Source: Aralia elata
Lineage: Eukaryota > Streptophyta > Magnoliopsida > Apiales > Araliaceae
DNA: 64,000 nucleotides
Reading direction: 5' to 3'
NCBI GenBank assembly: GCA_034770075.1
Contig: CM068385.1
Coordinates: 53,700,746 to 53,764,745, forward strand
A program made the position numbers and the translations under genes. Shown piece by piece: positions 23,293-35,429 of the stretch (its first letter is position 1; every line of letters begins with the position of its first letter). The notes under the pieces are model-generated. The model saw nothing but the letters and a program-made list of their open reading frames with translations. It was not told the origin of the DNA and did not search any database.

Positions 23293-23609
23293 CGTTGCTA
23301 TATCATGATAACAAATTTTAGATTTAAGGCGAATGTTCGAGGAAAGACAGATACAAAAGCAAAGGACAAGATTAGATGGTTATGCACGTTAACTATTTAG
23401 TTATCTGATGTAAATGATATTGTAAACATTTTAAGTTACTGAAGGTATGTATTAAGTTAAGGTTAGAAACCTTGGGTTATGTTATAAATTTAATTGTATA
23501 AACAATTTATGTTTATATCTTCCGCATTAGTTATAGATTATGTTTGAAGATGATGTACTGTAACGCACCAGGTCCGAGGTTCAAGGGACCCTAATTTGGG
23601 GCGCTACAT

Positions 23610-24060
23610 CAGGAGATGTCGATTCGAAATCTTGAGAACCAAGTGGGACAACTAATCAACGCCTTTAACAATCATTCTCAAGGTGTGTTGCCAAGCAACA
23701 TAGTTTCCGATACTGATGGATTATCCACGCCAAACCTGCAACCGGACGTGCTAACAGATGTGGATGAAAAAGAGGAGACGAATAGTGGGGACCAGAAAAA
23801 AAAAGGCCGAAGAAGATCCAGCCTTGAGTTCCAACACAGATGAGCCAATTTTGATAGTGCTCCATGTACTTTCTCTACCGAAGTTTAAGGATCCGGGTAG
23901 TTTGCAATCCTGTGCACAATTAGTAGTCATTTCGTCGGTAAAGCTCTATATGACATGGGAGCTAGCATAAATTTGGAGTCATGGTGGGATGAGAAAGGGG
24001 TCCATGAAAAGTCAATTATCGAAGGGGAATTGGATATAATGAGGAAGAAGTCGGGCTAAC
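23610..24060 (+). pseudogene. Athila-like gag/protease remnant, part A
   Basis: It opens inside gag at MSIRNLENQVGQLINAFNNH, changes frame near 23800 and reaches a protease-like stretch around 23940. It is colinear with 27609-27918 and 29045-29120 of part B, but without the solo LTR there. A further deletion near 24010 joins directly to the end of the coding part. No catalytic domain of pol is present. Confidence 0.75.
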
Positions 24061-25320
24061 AACTTTAAAACAAGCGCTTCTTGGGAGGCAATCCAAGTAT
24101 TTTTTTTATTTTTATTTTTATTTTTTATTTTTAGTTTATTGTAGTTTAGTTGTTTAGTTTTTATTTAATTGCATTTTAATTGGTTATGTCAATTGTCTTT
24201 TGGTACCAAATAGCGAACATATGGAATATGCTCCAGATTTAGTGGACAAGGAGGACGCTGAATCAGCGATTTTCAGGGAAGTCCTTTGCTTTACGTTTTT
24301 CTATCTTAGCCATTGAGGACAATGTCTAGTTTAAATTTGGGGTTGTGTTCTTATTTTATGTGGTACTTGTGCGTTTTAGGTTATTAGATTTGCATTTTAG
24401 TTAGTATATTTTTAAGATAGTTGAGCAATGGTTTGATTGAATTTGATTATGGCCGATAAGGATAAGAAAATAAATTGATTAATTTTTTAACTCTTGTGAA
24501 GTTGAGAAACATGCTTAATTTATATTTTGACTTATGAGTTGGGTTTACACTATTTGTTATCTTTTTGAACTTCAAACCACATATCCATCTGTTTAGCTAG
24601 TTGTATCTTAAGGAAAAAAATTTGGTTGAATATTTATGAAAGATATTATTGAAACTTTAGAAACTTATTTGAGCATCATTTGAAGTGAAATTTAGGTATT
24701 AACATAAGTTTAGGAAAATCTTGGGTTAATGAAAATGTTAAAATTTTGAACCTTCCCGAGTAAAAAAGATGAATCATGTGGTGGGTCGAGATGGAGCGCA
24801 AAACGCACTCGTTTAATGGGATGTGAGATAGAGCGTAAAACACACTCACTAAAAAAAGAAATAAAGAGAAAAAAATTGTGTTTTCGAATTACTTGGAAAG
24901 GGTTCAAATGTGCTTAAATGTGTGGAATATCCTTGTGATCCTCTAAATTTTATGTTTTGTCTTTATTAGCGGAGATTGATGTGATAAGAAGGTTTTAAGA
25001 GTTAATTTTGAAAATCTTTGATGAGTAATTTGGTTATATGATCTTATGTGAGTTATGACTAGTTTGAACATTTAGATATACACACACTCACTTAAAGGAT
25101 CATGAGTAGTTGTGGAACTAATGATTAGGTTAAAAATTTAGGCTTTGCATGTTTTTGAAACTTTTTCTTGAGTTATCATTAAAGAAAATCTTTGAGGCTA
25201 TTATGCAAATTTGTGTTGATTCATTACTCGAGTCGCGTGAGTTGCTATTTAGAATTAGTTGTTATAGTTGTGTTCTTAGTGTTTTCTTGAGGACAAGCAA
25301 AGATTTAAGTTTGGGGTATT
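24061..25320 (+). other. 3' untranslated region of Athila-like part A
   Basis: AT-rich non-coding sequence includes the post-coding block (gcgcttcttgggaggcaatc), two gagcg-aaaac-gc type hairpins near 24790 and 24830, and the polypurine-like run aagatttaagtttgggg just before the LTR. No gene is supported. Confidence 0.7.
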
Positions 25321-27041
25321 TGATAAGTGAGTTTTATACCTACGAATTGAGTATGTTTGGCTTGATAATTTATGAGTTCTTAAGTATTTTAAGTTATTAT
25401 TAGGTATTTATAGTGTTTTTATGTTATTTTGTAGGAAGAAGCAAGGAAACGCAATCCGAACATCTTTTGGAATAAAATATATAAGCAAATGCAAGAAAGG
25501 AAGATTGAAGAGTTTTCAATGCCAAGTTGGATGCATGTTCTTTGTTTGGGATTTGAATTATATTGCAGAACTCGTCGAGAGCTTCGATTTGATAGGTGGC
25601 ATGCCCCGTAACTCCTCCAGATCAAAAGTTATGGCATTTTTATCAACATAGATCAAAGCTTGGAGTTTTCATGTTTGAATTTTCATAGCAGTCACTTGAA
25701 GCCCAATTTCGACCTTGATCTAGATATAATATCTCAATTCTCAAATAACAAAAGTTGTATATTTACTTTTTAGGTTTTCGAAACATCTTTACCAACAGAC
25801 ATCAAAGCAGAAAATTCCACAGAATTACACGGCGTGACATCGCCCATTTCTAGTACTATTTCGGTGCTGCAGCGCCAGAACACAAGATTTTCAGCATGGT
25901 GGCGCCCAAAACATGAAGGAAATCAACGCTGCAGCGCCCAGGTCGCGGCTAGACCAAGTTTTGTTGCGTTTTTGCATGTTTTTGACTCCAAATTGGATTG
26001 TTTTTCCTCCTAAGCTTAGAAATTGGACTTGTAACCTATAAATACATGATGTGAGGCATAGAATAGGGGGATGTTGCTACTTTTTGCTAACACTAGAATT
26101 TAAGAAGGATTGGAGGCTTGAAGCAAGAGATTATCACGAAGGAAGATCAAGATAGGAGGCTAAGGAGGATATCAATGATTGCTTCAGAAGAGGTTTTCCT
26201 GTATTCTTTTATCTTTTTATTTTGTAATTTCTGGATGATGGTTTACTTATAGATTATCGATTTAAATTCAGCTATGAACTAATTTCTTTTTAAGATTACA
26301 ATGGAACTTATTGCGTAGCTTTTATTGATATACGTTATTGTTAATTGTTGTTAATTATTGTTAATTATTATAGGATTGTCTATTATGGTTTGTGTTTAAT
26401 TGCTTAATTGCCTTATCAACAATTATGGTGATAATCTATATGAACTCGAGAGGTGGATTATAGGTTTAGATCTGATCATAATAGCATGTGATTGTGTTTT
26501 CTATATATGATGGAATTAATGATTTATGTCTAGGATACAGATATACCTATACGGCATATGTAATCTGAAAGAGAACCAAACCTTTAAATCCTTTTTAATT
26601 GTAATTCAGATTGAGATATAGTGAATTAGTTAACTTGGGTACTCATCTCTAAATCTATCTTCTGTGGATTTAAGTGGATTTGTTTATGATGCATCGAGAG
26701 ATGGTTATAAATATTGGTGAGTTCTTGATTAACAATCCAGAATAATTAACATAACTTAACAGAAAGTGTATTAATTCAAGTGAAACATTAAGGAAAATTG
26801 TAATCTTAAGCCTTTTATTCTAAATTCAATTCTTGGTAGTTGGTGATTAGTTAGTTTAGTACTTTATTTTCAAAATTCAACAACTTTTATCGAATTGTTT
26901 AAATAAAATTAATTTGATTATGAGTTAGTACTTGGTAATTATTATTAAATAATTCTCTGTGGATTCGACACTTTCTTATCATTATATTACTTATGGACTG
27001 CGTATACTTGCGTATTTTGCTAGTATAGATTTAGACAAACA
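25321..27041 (+). repeat. Athila-like LTR shared by parts A and B
   Basis: It starts TGATAAGTGAG after a polypurine run and ends gacaaaca before the primer site, 1721 bp. At 25825-25960 there is a GC-rich block with repeated ctgcagcgcc. It serves as the 3' end of A and the 5' end of B. Confidence 0.85.
26037..26045 (+). promoter_or_regulatory. Candidate TATA box in the Athila-like LTR
   Basis: tataaatac lies in the middle of the LTR, at a position suited to a U3/R boundary. No start-site evidence is available from DNA. Confidence 0.45.
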
Positions 27042-27045
27042 AGTT

Positions 27046-27063
27046 TTTAGCGTCGTTGCCGGG
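27046..27063 (+). other. Primer binding site of the Athila-like element
   Basis: ttagcgtcgttgccgggt follows the LTR end and resembles the TGGCGCCGTTGCCGGGG-type site of Athila elements, with several substitutions that may weaken it. Confidence 0.65.
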
Positions 27064-27918
27064 TAATTAATTTAATAATGTTTGCCAATATTAATTTCAA
27101 TCAAATTAATCTTAATTTAAACGTTTTTTTCTTTTTTTGTTTTACTTCCTTTTTAGGTATACCATGGCCAACTATGACTATCAGTGGCCTTATACGAGAA
27201 TGACTCAACCAAGATCGACAGAGATTTATGAACTCGATGAATTGTTAGCACAAATAGAGACACTTTCAAGGAAGATTGACGTTTTAGTAGCACAACCTAT
27301 TCAAAGTGTAGCGGTGATTTGTGATTATTGTGCTGGAAACTATCCGAGTCATCAACGCGCCATCAGTTTCGAGTCGGTACAGTATGGCGGCAACTTCGGC
27401 GATTACCCTAACAATTATGACTATTTCAGTAATTATCATCATAGTTGGGGGAATCATCCGAATTTTTCATGGAGCCAAAATAATCAAGTCCTAACCTTTG
27501 CTCCAAGCCAATCAAGCTCCTCCATATGAAGAAGAAAGGCTATCAAACTTGGAGGAACTTCTCTCCAAGTACATGGTTTTGATTGAGGACCAACAGAATA
27601 GTCAGGAGATGTCGATTCGAAATCTTGAGAACCAAGTGGGACAACTAATCAACGCCTTTAACAATCATTCACAATGTGTGCTGCCAAGCAACATGGTTCC
27701 CGAGACTGATGGATTACCCATGCCAAAGCTGAAACTGGACGTGCCAACAGATGTGGATGAAAAAAAGGAGACGAATAGTGGGGACCAGGAAAAGAAAGCC
27801 GGAGAAAATCCAACCTTGAGTTCCAACACAGATAAGCCGATTTTGATAGTGCCCCATATACCTTCTCCACCAAAGTTTAAGGATCCGGGTAGTTTTGCAA
27901 TCCGTACACAATTAGTAG

Positions 27919-29044
27919 TGATGAGATCCTGATCAGGCTCGCATCAAATATTCATCACTCAACTCGAGCTTCAAGGATTCATCAGTTGATCGCAAGTAAT
28001 TGGGCTGAAATCTGTTTGAGGAAGTTGATAATGATCTCAATTCAAGAGGATCACGAGAGGAGGATCAACTATGTGATTTGGGATTGCTAGATACCATCTA
28101 TTTAGTAAGACCCAATCAACACAAGACAAGTCGAGGAGCAATGCACGAAACAATGGAGAAGGATTCAAGTTACATGGCAAGATATTCCATTTGGGATATG
28201 ATTCTAAGCTCTTTAATTTGGTATAAGTTTGGTGGAGGAAGCAAGAGAGGAGAAAAGAGTCACGTTCAGGACTTAAAAGGACAAGACAGTCAATTCCATC
28301 AGACCGACGCACTCCCGCGCCAGGGAGGTTAGAGGCTCTGCAGGTGCAGCGCGCCCCGTGCTAGGGCAAGGCCATTTTCGACGCGCCCCGCGCCAGGGCA
28401 TCACAGTTTCAGCGCGTTTTTCGAGGCAACGCGTTTTTCCAGATTTTTCAAGATTTCTTTCCATATTTTTAGGGATTTATCATATCTTTTAGATTTCTAA
28501 TGTAATTAGGATATTTATTATATATGATTTGAGTTCCATATTAATTAGTTAGGTAGAATTTGATTTCCAATTGGATTTCTATTCCTTTTAGGATTTAGAG
28601 TTTCTTAAGGTTTTATTTTATTAGTATAAATAGAATACATGGGTTATGTAATAGACATTAGACATTAGATTACTTTTAATTAATAAAATTCTTGTGAGAT
28701 TTTTCTCATCTTTTGGTTCTTTGAGAATTCCTAGATTAATTTCTTAGTTTTCTTGAGATTCAATTATCGACTTATCATACAACAATTCATAGTTGTTTAT
28801 GGCGTCATTCTATCATACATCAAGCGTCGATTGTACTTTTGGTTCTTGTCTCTTTATAGACATTGGGTCAAGGTGTCGTTGGTGTTCCATTCAACGCAAA
28901 CTTCCTAGCGCAGAGCAATTGTACCAAGGTTCTCGTCTCAATATAATCGAAGGGTTGAGGTGTTGTGAGCGTTCCACCTTCATAACTTGCTGGAAACGAT
29001 CCGGGCGACGACCACCTCACGCAAGCGTGCTGTGGAGTCTATCA
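27919..29044 (+). mobile_element. Reina-like solo LTR with target duplication AGTAG
   Basis: It starts TGATGAGATCC and ends GAGTCTATCA, the same ends as the 5' LTR at 60521-61515. AGTAG flanks it at 27914-27918 and 29045-29049. The empty site occurs in the related copy near 23920 (attagtagtcatttcg). At 28310-28430 it carries a GC-rich block (gcgcgccccg, gcgccaggg), comparable in place to the hairpin block in the other LTR. Confidence 0.92.
28625..28633 (+). promoter_or_regulatory. Candidate TATA box in the Reina-like solo LTR
   Basis: tataaatag occurs at the place corresponding to 61111-61119 in the other copy. Confidence 0.5.
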
Positions 29045-29359
29045 AGTAGTCATTTCGTCGGTAAAGCTCTATGTGACATGGGAGCTGGCATAAATTTGGA
29101 GTCATGGTGGGATGAGAAAGGGGTCCATGAGAAGATAGATGAAGATCCAGTTGCGTTTAAGAAGCTTCAATTCAATAATTCGTTCACAGACACAATGGAG
29201 CAAGTGCCTAGTTACTTGAGGTTCTTAAGAGGGGTTCTATCTAAAAAGAGAAAGTTAGGTGAAATTAAAACAATGGCCCTTATAGAAGCAAAACCCTCAG
29301 ATGTTACATTGCTACTAATGGATGGAGGGTTACTCAATTATCGAAGGGGAATTGGATAG

Positions 29360-30445
29360 AAAAAGGAAGAAGTCGGGTTGACGACTTTAAAACAAGCGTT
29401 TCTTGGGAGTCAACCCAAGTGTTATTTTTATTTATTTTTTATTTTTAGTTTATTGTAGTTTAGTTGTTTAGTTTTCATTTAATTGCATTTTAATTGGTTA
29501 TGTCAATTATCTTTAGGTACCAAATAGCGAACATACGGAATATGCTCCAGATTTAGTGGACAAGGAGGACGTTGAAGTGGCCAATCAGCGATTTTCAGGG
29601 AAGTCTTTTGTTTTTCTTTTTTCTATCTTAACCATTGAGGATAATGTCTAGTTTAAATATGGGGGTGTGTTCTTATTTTATCTGGTACTTGTGTGTTTTA
29701 GGTTATTTGATTTGGCATTTTAGTTAGTATGTTTTTAGGATAGTTGAGTAATGGTTTGATTGAATTTGATTATGGCCGATAAGGATAAGAAAAAAAAATT
29801 GATTAATTTTTTAACTCTTGTGAAGTTGAGAAGCATACTTAGTTTATATTTTAACTTATGAGTTAGGTTTACACTGTTTGTGATCTTTTTAAACTTCAAA
29901 GCACATATCCATCTGTTTAGCTAGTTGTGTCTTAAGGAAAAAATTTTGGTTGAATATTTATGAAAAATATCATTGAAACTTTAGAAACTTATTTGAGCAT
30001 CAGTTGAAGTGAAATTTAGGCATTACCATAAGTTTTGGGGGAAATCTTGGGTTAATGAAAATTTTAAATTTTGAAACTTCCCGAGTAGAAAAAATGAATC
30101 ATGTGGTGGGTCGAGATGGAGCGTAAAACGCACACACTCATAAACACATGCAGCGAGATGGAGCGTAAAACGCACTCGTTTAATGGGAAGTGAGATGGAG
30201 CGTTAAACGCACTCACTAAAAAAAAATAAAGAGAAAAAAAAATTATGTTTTGAATTACTTGGGAAGGGTACAAATGTGCTTAAAGGTGCGGAATATCCTT
30301 GTGATCCTCTAAATTTTATGTTTTGTCTTGATTAGCGGGTATTGATGTGATAAGAAGGTTTTTAGAGTTAATTTGGAAAATCTTTTATGAGTAATTTGGT
30401 TATATGATCTTATGTGAGTTATGACTAGTTTGAACATTTGGATAC
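29360..30445 (+). other. 3' untranslated region of Athila-like part B
   Basis: It is colinear with 24061-25090. It holds three copies of a gagatggagcgtaaaacgc hairpin near 30114, 30154 and 30192, one more than part A. It is cut at 30445 by the next LTR, with gatac as the last five bases. No gene is supported. Confidence 0.7.
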
Positions 30446-31814
30446 TGTAATATTCTAAATATTTCAAATGTGATCTGACAAGATCTAATAAAGGTTGTCA
30501 ATTTAAAACCTAAGAAGGATTACTCAAGTATAAGTTTAACTATCTAAAAGATTAAAAAACGATTCGTAGATACGATCGTATACGATTAGAGGTTAGAACT
30601 ATAACCTAAGATATGTGTTATATGAATAAATAAGCTTGAATTGAGCTTCAAATGTGTTATATGATTTTTGCTATGTGTAGGATTTTTGTGTTTTGGTTTA
30701 AGTAGTTAACCTTAACACTTATTAAAATCAAGAAGTTAATTTAAGGCTAAAACCTAAATTGAGAAAAGGTTAAAACCTAAACCCTAAGGGTTAAAACCTA
30801 AAAATCAAATATGCTCGTGAAATGTATCTTGCATCCTTTTAGACCTTTTCACATTACACGAAATAGTGTTTATATGAGTCATAGAACCCAGGGAGCCAAT
30901 AAAAGTTTTCGAGAAAAAGACGAGAAAAAAACACAATTTTTGAGAAAATGCTTTTCGTCTTTTTGATCAGTTCTTTTCGTCGTTTCGACTTGTTATATTT
31001 CACGACATAGTAATTATACGTGGTTTAGAGACCAATGAATCAATAATATTTTCCTACGAAAAAGCCGAAAAACACTTCATTCGAGAACTGTTCTCCAAAT
31101 TTTAAAATCTCAGATTCCTGAATAATGTTTTTACGGACAGTCGATGTATTTCGGCCAATAAAATTTTTATTAGTTTTAGGGTCCGGGGTTATATATTTGC
31201 AAATACGAGACGAGTACGGGGCGTATATGGATCGAATACAGAAAGAATACGAAGAATAATATAATGTACAGTATAATACGAGAATTATACTGAAGATTAT
31301 ACGAGATTGATACAAGATTAATACGAGGTATAATACGAGTAGATTACGAATATTATACGAAGTATATACGAAAGAAATGCGTATAAATACTTAAGTATTA
31401 TACTAATTAGTTGAAATCAAACTAGTATGTAACTGGAAATCCAAGTGATTTGCTTTCGTCCAATCACGATCAAGTATGGCTATCCGTGTGAAATGGTTTA
31501 GACCAATCAGAGCTGAGCTAGACAATACCAAGTTAGTGTAACCAAACTAGGGAAAGAAAACCTAGTTAGACTAACTAATTAGTAACTAAATCCAAGAAAA
31601 TTGAAATGGACCAAACAAAACCAAGGAAAGCTAACTGGTGATCCAAGTGAATTATTTTCGACCAATCGTAGCGAAGGATGATGTAAGCATGATATGGCAT
31701 GACATAAGACTCAAAGAAGCACAAAGATGATGTCATCATGATGTCACGATGATGTCGCTTGGTGAAAGATATTTTAAGGCCTAAAAGACTATTTTACCCC
31801 CACTTTGCAAGCCC

Positions 31815-31823
31815 TATAAATAG
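31815..31823 (+). promoter_or_regulatory. Candidate TATA box in LTR-C
   Basis: tataaatag lies after a C-rich stretch and about 55 bases downstream of repeated gatgatgtc motifs (31725-31765) that include the palindrome tgatgtcatca. The spacing fits a U3 promoter. Confidence 0.55.
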
Positions 31824-31929
31824 CAACCTCCATCCTTCATTATTTGCATTAGTTTTCAAGCGTCGAAGTTCTACGCGATTGAAGTAAAACTAGCAACTAC
31901 AAGAGGTATTACTCTAGTGGTTATTATTT

Positions 31930-32375
31930 TCATTCTTCTTTATATATTTAGTACAAATATATTTTTACAAGCAGTTATAATGTCCAAATTATTTTATGTA
32001 TATAGTACAAAAGTCCTATTTACAATCAGTTATAATGTCCGATTTATTTCTCTTACAAAGTAGAAAATATACTTTTATAAGCAGTACAATGTCCGATTTT
32101 CTTCAACTATTTAGTAAGAATATTTATTTTATAAGCAGTTATAATGCTGAAATTATCTCAAATATAATAGCCGAATATTCATTTTATAAACAATTATAAT
32201 GCCCGATTTATTTCAAACACAGTAGACGAATTTTCATTTTACAAGCAGTTATAATGCTCAATTTATTTTAAATATAGTTGATGAATATTCATTTTATAAG
32301 CAGTTACAATGCTGAAATTATTTCATGTATAGTAGAAGGAGTTTTATTTATAAGCGGTTATAATACCCGAAATAA
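31930..32375 (+). repeat. About 55 bp tandem repeat in LTR-C
   Basis: About eight units share ataagcagttataatgycc, starting near 31971, 32027, 32081, 32134, 32190, 32244, 32299 and 32350. It lies just downstream of the candidate transcription start, so it would be in the transcribed leader. Confidence 0.85.
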
Positions 32376-33619
32376 AAACTTAAAAGAGTTATTCGTTAAA
32401 CGTCTAACTAGTTTAGGACACCGGTAATCGTGTAGGATTTACGACGAACGTTTAGACGCTATATTAACTATAAAAGATATACGAGGCAAATATTCTAACT
32501 CTTATATGTTATTTTTATAAGTTATATATATGTAGTTTATACGCTTCGTGTGACAACGTGATATAAACTGTTGAATGAAAAGTTATTTGTAATATCAAAT
32601 TGATATATGTGATATGTCAAGGCATGTTAAAGTTTATATGAAAGCATAAACTGTTTATGTGTTATTAGTTAGACTTGTTGAGCCGTAGTACTCATTCTTG
32701 CGAATAAAACTTTATTTGTAGTTAAGAAGAATGATAAGAAGATCATGGAAGTAAAGTAGAATGCATAGACTAGATTATTTACTTGTCTTTTATTCGTATG
32801 AAGTCATAATGACTATTGTAATACGAACAAGCAAACCATGTAACCGAATATTATGAAATGATATTATTATTATCATCAAGTATTGTTATGTCTTTACTTT
32901 GATATAACTTAGAATTGCTAAAGAACTATAAATCTAGGTGAGGGTATGGACTGATCATGTTATGCCGATACTCTGAACTTCAGATAGATAGTAAAATATT
33001 AATACAATGTTGATAAAGAACTATAAATCTGAATGGGGATATTAAATAACATTGTGAGTACTGTAAGACCAGAGATCTAGCACCGATGAAGACACCAAAT
33101 GAAAGTAGTATGCACACAAGCCAATCATATTTGATATGATGTAGCATATACTTTGTAATCTTATTCGGTTATTAAAGGCATTTTACATTATCTACATGGT
33201 GTTGTTATATATTAAATGTGATAAACCTATAGTTTTGAGCAATGCTTTTAGAATCATGATGGGAATCATGCTAATGAGATCTAAATTCAAAATAGCTCAC
33301 AAACTAAAATCGTTCCTAATCGATGGATTACTAAAAAAGGGGATTAGTGAATCCGGATAGATTAGTACATACGTTGCTTGCTCTTTCGAAGAGGATGATT
33401 GATCTCATAATCATTTGTGCGGAGACACTAAAGCAAGTATGTAGGTGCTTATTGGAGAATAAGTTCACTGAACGTGGCTCGCTAAGGAATACCTAATGGA
33501 GTTTTACTCGCCTGTCAATAGGAATTCCTCTAGTGATAGTAGTACAAGTGATCCTTGGACTCGAGATCATCATAGTATCTTGTGTGTGATGAGTTATACT
33601 TTGACATGTCCCTTAAGAC

Positions 33620-35410
33620 TGTTAGGTTTGTATAACGCGAACATGCAATCAAATTACATAAATAAAGCGGAAGAGCGATAAAATCAGATTTTAAAATTTT
33701 ATACAAACCATCACCATGATCTTTCTTTATGCACAATTATTAATTAAACGAAAGAGATGGAGAATAAGAATTATACCCTTGTAGAATTCTAGCTTCCTCA
33801 GGTACAAGTTTACCTCCAATTCCTTCGCGTTCTCTTTGAATTCCACCGATTAAATTCCTTCCTTTGATCAACTTTAGCCACCCAAGTGTTTGGCCTCTAG
33901 AGGTGATCCACTAAGGAATAATACTTGTTCAAGAAGATGGATGCTGGCAAAACCCTAGTTTCTATCTCTATAGAAATTGTAAGTACTCTCCACAATTCTT
34001 ATGCAAGAGTGTGTAACCCTAATCTATGATAAGACTTCTCTTATTTATAGATGTAGGAAAACCCTTCCCTAAACTATTTAGGATTAGGGTTTCTATTCTA
34101 ATTAAACTTCTTTAATTAAATTAAACTCCTAATCCAATTAGGAATTCATGTGAGAGTACTTCTATTAATTAATTCTCAATCCATATTAGGAATTAAATAA
34201 TAGTAATAGTAATAATAATAATAAGACTCCTCTTATTAATTTATATTTAATATTTCTAAAATAATAAATATTAAGCTATTTAATTTATTCTATCTCCATA
34301 GACTAAATTAAATACACTTAACTTATTATTACAATTATGTCATTTACTTCTTAAATAAATATTTTCCTTTTGCGGTGTGACCCTTTAGGTTCTCCATATT
34401 AAACCGGTTGTGAATAAATCAATTAGAACAATTCTAATCTTATTTAAATAAATAAATTAAACTATTTAATTCATTTAAATAAATAATATTTATTCTACAA
34501 TAAGGGTAAGCCCCCTTAGCGATCAACGACTTTCCAGATAATATAGATTTCAACATTAATCATAAAAGAACCTTTTAGTGCATAGTTACCGTATAATTCA
34601 ATCCTTCTACCATACAATGTCCCAATTAAATATAAGACATGGAATTACTGTCAAGTCTTATTTTATTTAATTATATGTATTTCGATTCTCAAATGCACAA
34701 CTCTAAACAATGTAAATTAGAAACTGTTTTCTAATTTCATTCTGCCTTGGCCAAGGACTACTGAGTTGTCATTTATCGAATCACATAGGACATTCATATC
34801 TTTTACTAGACGTGGTAGATTCTTTGTTGATCATTCACCTATCTCCATGTACAACTTATTATACCCAATCATACCCTTTGTTATACCCTAAAGGTTTTAA
34901 GGGATATGTCAAAGTATAACTCATCATACACAAGATACTATGATGATCTCAAGTCTAAGGATCACTTGTACTACTATCACTAGAGGAATTCCTATTGACA
35001 GGCGAGTAAAACTCCATTAGGTATTCCTTAGCGAGCCATGTTCAGTGACCTTATTCTCCAATAAGCACCTACATACTTGCTTTAGTGTCTCCGCACAAAT
35101 GATTATGAGATCAATCATCCTCTTCTTAAGAGGAAGCAACGTATGTACTAATCTATCCGGATTCACTAATCCCCTTTTTAGTAATCCAACGATTAGGAAC
35201 GATTTTAGTTTGTGAGCTATCTAGAATTTAGATCTCATTAGCATGATCACCATCATGATTCTAAAAGCATTGCTCAAAACTATGGGTTTATCACATTTAA
35301 TATAACAGCACTATGTAGATAATATAAAATGCCTTTAATAACCGAATAAAATTACAAAGTATATGTTACATCATATCAAATATGATTGGCTTGTGTGCAT
35401 ACTACTTTCA
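33620..35410 (-). repeat. 3' LTR of the copia element
   Basis: On the plus strand it reads TGTTAGGTTTG...ACTACTTTCA. The polypurine tract (aagtgggagattg on the minus strand, 35409-35421) adjoins it. It is 1791 bp. Confidence 0.93.
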
Positions 35411-35429
35411 ATCTCCCACTTGCACTAAA

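Larger units (their letters stand above)
20264..23609 (+). mobile_element. Gypsy LTR (LTR-B), left end missing
   Basis: This is related to the element 1 LTR: the opening resembles 2230-2350 (repeated 'agccca' phrases) and 21060-21570 resembles 3200-3728. It ends ggggcgctaca at 23609, the form of a Tekay-like LTR end. Sequence right of it is Athila-like gag, the same sequence that continues uninterrupted at 27602, so this LTR was inserted into that element. Its first few hundred bases are replaced by the Tat element. No primer site or coding region follows, so it is a partial or solo LTR. Confidence 0.75.
27164..29359 (+). pseudogene. Athila-like gag/protease remnant, part B, split by a solo LTR
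   Basis: ATG at 27164 starts a 121-residue frame with a gag C-terminal flavour (CDYCAGNYPSHQ, NHPNFSWSQNN); the capsid core normally ahead of it is missing, so this copy was non-autonomous by design or deletion. A frame change near 27500 leads to EERLSNLEELLSKYM and SIRNLENQVGQ up to 27918. The solo LTR 27919-29044 interrupts. Coding resumes at 29045 with ALCDMGAGINLE (protease-like), then a shortened segment ending RFLRGVLSKKRKL at about 29260 and a stop at 29357. Confidence 0.75.
23610..30445 (+). mobile_element. Athila-like non-autonomous element: two internal parts sharing one LTR
   Basis: Layout: internal part A (23610-25320), LTR (25321-27041), primer site, internal part B (27042-30445). 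A and B share gag text, a protease-like fragment, the post-coding block ggaggcaa or gagtcaacccaagt, and the AT-rich 3' region. Athila identity is inferred from the primer site, the gag motif SIRNLENQVGQ, the ALCDMGA protease-like motif and the aaacaagcg...cttgggag block after the coding part. Neither part encodes RT or integrase. B lacks its 3' LTR because another LTR begins at 30446. Confidence 0.8.
30446..33099 (+). mobile_element. Gypsy LTR (LTR-C), right end missing
   Basis: It begins TGTAATATTCTAAAT, close to the LTR-D start TGTAATATCCAAGAAA. It has a candidate TATA box at 31815, a tandem repeat at 31930-32375 and a degenerate form of the TGAG...CTCA hairpin near 32678. It is broken at 33100 by a copia LTR and does not resume later in the window. 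Confidence 0.7.
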
